Position numbers and translations under genes: made by a program
Shown: positions 5,163 to 5,685 of the stretch, in pieces
How the letters are laid out: every line of letters begins with the position of its first letter
Numbering within the stretch: the first letter of the stretch is position 1
The notes under the pieces: model-generated
What the model was told of the DNA's origin: nothing
The model's database searches: none
Seen by the model: only the letters and a program-made list of their open reading frames with translations
NCBI GenBank assembly: GCA_031257235.1
Contig: JAIRPA010000055.1
Coordinates: 1-5,685, forward strand
Origin: Burkholderiales bacterium
Lineage (GTDB): Bacteria; Pseudomonadota; Gammaproteobacteria; Burkholderiales; Casimicrobiaceae
Length of the DNA stretch: 5,685 nt
Direction of reading: 5' to 3'

Positions 5163-5259
5163 AATTTTGAACAACCACTACCAACATTTTTTGCCCGTCC
5201 ATGTTCTTTGAGCTCCAGCCCCAAAACCGATTTCCACTCCTGCCGGAACCGCCAAACAT
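5155..5259 (-). other. GC-richer short coding-like fragment between the two membrane protein genes
   Basis: On the minus strand ATG 5259 opens a 34-codon frame (MFGGSGRSGNRFWGW... VVVVQNYE) whose TAA overlaps the next start codon. A second frame of the same DNA (5178-5300, no ATG) reads CLAVPAGVEIGFGAGAQRTW and also looks protein-like. Base composition jumps to GC-rich for about 90 bp inside AT-rich surroundings. It could be the relict 3' end of a lost gene, a conserved repeat that travels with these small genes, or a real small protein. No Shine-Dalgarno is visible. Confidence 0.25.
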
Positions 5260-5420
5260 AAAAGGCAGAAAACTAATTCTACATCACACTTCTTAATACC
5301 CTATTTGTTATTATTCACTTATTCGTTAAAAATTTCTCTCAATATCGATCCTATGCCGTTAGTCAATGGCAAGCATACTAAACATATTGATATTCACGTT
5401 TAATCTAAATGACTCTCAAT
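5260..5420. other. AT-rich intergenic stretch, nothing identified
   Basis: I found no gene, convincing hairpin or promoter here. All minus-strand frames are broken by closely spaced stop codons around 5300-5340. Confidence 0.5.
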
Positions 5421-5685
5421 CTAATAGGAATAGCGTTGACGTAGCCATAGAATCGTTATAACACTGTAAATTCCACCGAACAACCAGCCAAGAGGAAATA
5501 GCAAGGTAAAAACAATTACTTTTGTACTTCTTAAAGTATACAGACTTTTAATCCGAGAAATAAATTCATTGCCCCACTGTTCTGAATGTTGCATTGCCGA
5601 AAAAAGAGTCGCCCCTAGTGTTCCAACAATACAACCAATAATGATACCAATAACCACATAGGTCAATATGTGATCTAACCGATTT
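5421..5685 (-). CDS. Unrecognised small membrane protein, 5' end probably beyond the window
   Basis: The frame is open to the right edge (87 residues visible, beginning NRLDHILTYVV). The only early start inside the window is a TTG at 5666 with no Shine-Dalgarno, so the true start probably lies outside. Two hydrophobic segments are clear: about residues 8-30 (TYVVIGIIIGCIVGTLGATL) and 55-80 (VIVFTLLFPLGWLFGGIYSV), joined by a polar loop with SEQWGNEF and SRIKSLYTLRST. The C-terminus is basic (RQRYSY). Family not recognised. Like its neighbour it is small, hydrophobic and AT-rich, and it runs in the same direction. Confidence 0.6.
   Translation of the reverse strand, partial: NRLDHILTYVVIGIIIGCIVGTLGATLFSAMQHSEQWGNEFISRIKSLYTLRSTKVIVFTLLFPLGWLFGGIYSVITILWLRQRYSY

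Overview
The window looks like part of a Gram-negative proteobacterial chromosome. The main evidence is a Tat-exported, selenocysteine-containing formate dehydrogenase of the FdnG/FdoG type. It lines up almost residue for residue with my recollection of E. coli FdnG, including Cys50/53/57/92 and Sec196. Codon use in the left 4.2 kb (GCG, CGC, CCG mixed with TTA/TTG) suggests a mid-GC genome. I lean towards Betaproteobacteria (Burkholderiales or Neisseriales), but this is an impression from the protein text and not a proof.

Layout. All recognisable genes are on the minus strand. (1) 1-2402 is the first 800 codons of fdnG, cut by the left edge; its UGA-Sec codon is at 1815-1817 with a SECIS-like hairpin just downstream. 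(2) 2403-2635 is the fdnG 5' leader, with a strong Shine-Dalgarno, a 9-codon mini-ORF that has its own strong Shine-Dalgarno, and a second short ORF overlapping the fdnG start. (3) 2636-3046 has no gene and is packed with short palindromes and heptamer tandem repeats. (4) 3047-4177 is an intact Fic-domain protein, probably an autoinhibited AMP-transferase, with a C-terminal winged helix. (5) 4178-4769 has no credible gene. It contains a 381-bp composite element (4296-4676) bounded by perfect 35-bp inverted repeats and built from the same palindromes as region 3. (6) 4770-5685 is visibly AT-rich and holds two small unrecognised membrane proteins separated by a GC-richer, possibly relict coding fragment; this part looks horizontally acquired.

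How the parts work together. FdnG is the catalytic subunit of a periplasmic respiratory formate dehydrogenase; its electron-transfer (FdnH) and cytochrome b (FdnI) partners would be expected beyond the left edge. The Fic protein has no visible functional link to it. The most unusual feature is a non-coding one: a two-hairpin cassette present four times (three forward, one reverse). Each copy has an A6/T6-flanked, terminator-like hairpin, then exactly 12 nt, then a second hairpin of the CGGCAAAAAGTA...TACTTTTTGCCG type. The stems differ between copies but the changes are compensated, so base pairing has been preserved. Two copies in inverted orientation form the 381-bp element. This resembles a REPIN/MITE-like repeat family that also supplies bidirectional terminators. 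I cannot name it.
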